In this document: positions 27,838 through 28,544 of the stretch, piece after piece
Layout: the number at the start of each line of letters is the position of its first letter
How positions within the stretch are numbered: the first letter of the stretch is position 1
Assembly: GCF_017377655.1 (NCBI RefSeq)
Contig: NZ_JAFREL010000107.1
Span: 1-28,544 of the forward strand
Direction of reading: 5' to 3'
DNA from: Candidatus Enterococcus ferrettii
GTDB lineage: Bacteria; Bacillota; Bacilli; Lactobacillales; Enterococcaceae
Length of the DNA: 28,544 nt
Notes under the pieces: generated by a model
The model's database searches: none
What the model saw: the letters and a program-made list of their open reading frames with translations, nothing else
Told to the model about the DNA's origin: nothing
Program-made: the position numbers and the translations under genes

Positions 27838-28491
27838 ATGGAGAATTTTGTTGCAGAAGATTTTGATTACTATAAACGCACGATCGAAATTATGTATCAA
27901 AAATACTACAACAAACGAATTATTTTGGTTGTGGCAGCCTTAGTGATTATTGGTGCCTATACGGCTTTCTTTCAAGAGTTTATGTTGCTGAATGGACTGA
28001 TGATCCTAGTCTTAATTGGTGCTCTGGTTTTTCTAATGGGACAAAGAGGGAAATTTTCCGAAGTTTATGAGGAATTCCTGCAGGCGAATCAACCGAATGC
28101 CAAGATTGATCAAATTGAGGAAGATGAATACAGCTATAACATCAATGACAATCAAAACGAGAAGGTGCGCATCAATAAAAATGGGGTACGCAATCTGCCT
28201 TCCAAGAATAAGCAATACACCATGATGGTGGGCTTTGAAAAGACATTCTTTGCTAGACAGCCATTGCAGATTATTTACTATGATATGCTGGATATTACAT
28301 ACGAAGAAAAATTTCGCCTCAAACGCAATGGCTATAATAGTACACCAAGATTTTTACGCCGCTTCAGCTTAGGCAATATCAAAGCCAGCATCGGCAATCT
28401 GTTTGGTTTCATTTTCGGGAATATTTTTATTTTCTTTATTGTGCTTCGTTTATTGCGGTACATTCTTTCAATGTTGCGCTCGTTTATGTAA
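27838..28491 (+). CDS. Membrane protein of unknown function
   Basis: 217 residues, not recognised. Two hydrophobic helices near residues 27-46 and 50-68 form a hairpin, a soluble basic/acidic middle part follows (about 72-180, with DEYSYNINDNQNEKVRINKNG), and a third helix lies near 188-212. The order of helix pair, soluble domain and final helix suggests a small membrane sensor or a YcxB-like protein, without firm support. AAAGGAGG lies 8 bases before the ATG at 27838. It follows the yhaM terminator by about 30 bases, so it may be read through or have its own promoter, for which I saw no clear box. After its stop the window holds only 53 bases without a recognised gene. Confidence 0.7.
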   Translation: MENFVAEDFDYYKRTIEIMYQKYYNKRIILVVAALVIIGAYTAFFQEFMLLNGLMILVLIGALVFLMGQRGKFSEVYEEFLQANQPNAKIDQIEEDEYSYNINDNQNEKVRINKNGVRNLPSKNKQYTMMVGFEKTFFARQPLQIIYYDMLDITYEEKFRLKRNGYNSTPRFLRRFSLGNIKASIGNLFGFIFGNIFIFFIVLRLLRYILSMLRSFM

Positions 28492-28544
28492 AAAGCAGGA
28501 ATGAAAGTCTCTCAAAGTGAGTATCCTGTACCGACCCCCAAAAG

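Noticed and set aside
1..28544. CRISPR arrays, tRNA, rRNA, insertion sequences, attachment sites
   Set aside because: No regularly spaced direct repeats, no cloverleaf or rRNA sequence and no transposase or integrase was found on reading either strand.

Overview
The window looks like ordinary chromosome of a low-GC Gram-positive coccus, most probably an enterococcus or close relative. Reasons: AT-rich sequence, strong AGGAGG-type ribosome binding sites, TATAAT/extended -10 promoters, an Rgg-type regulator, an agmatine-deiminase/APC-antiporter pair resembling the enterococcal one, and a yhaO-yhaN-yhaM operon. The genus is an inference. I see no rRNA, tRNA, CRISPR array, insertion sequence or phage gene, and no gene-free stretch longer than about 260 bases.

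Layout. (1) 50-3503: an AguD-like APC antiporter and a divergent agmatine-deiminase homologue flank a soluble LuxR-type regulator; the rest of an agmatine pathway is not in the window. (2) 3646-5788: one operon of a small XRE repressor behind twin palindromic operators, two paralogous three-helix membrane proteins (a tandem duplication that left a fragment of the repressor gene between them) and a TraX-family membrane protein, closed by a strong terminator. (3) 5813-9365: acetolactate synthase large and small subunits (ilvB/ilvN), a TetR regulator and a GNAT acetyltransferase; a 26-bp perfect palindrome overlaps the promoter. (4) 9374-12181: a MerR/GyrI-like regulator with a classical 19-bp-spacer promoter, a zinc-ribbon protein, a VOC protein with a helix-turn-helix-like tail, and a GNAT protein preceded by a structured leader. 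(5) 12224-14385: a TPM-domain membrane protein and a DUF805 membrane protein, convergent on one shared terminator. (6) 14637-16565: an XRE-AbrB fusion regulator with a two-gene ABC transporter. (7) 16721-19630: a stand-alone GyrI-like protein, an AraC-GyrI regulator, a PUA/ASCH-like small protein and a second MerR-GyrI regulator. (8) 19629-22805: GNAT protein, Rgg-like regulator, and a MarR-flavodoxin-FMN_bind operon on the minus strand. (9) 22941-28491: yhaO, yhaN, yhaM and a membrane protein.

The region is rich in one-component regulators (LuxR, two XRE types, TetR, two MerR, AraC, Rgg, MarR), most sitting next to the small operon they probably control, often with a readable operator. No single spectacular system is evident. 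The best leads are: the diverged deiminase with altered active-site neighbours; the two MerR genes that each carry an internal ribosome binding site and in-frame ATG at the domain boundary, as in Streptomyces TipAL/TipAS; the XRE/membrane-protein duplication; the TetR-type palindrome on ilvBN; and the MarR-flavodoxin-FMN_bind redox operon.
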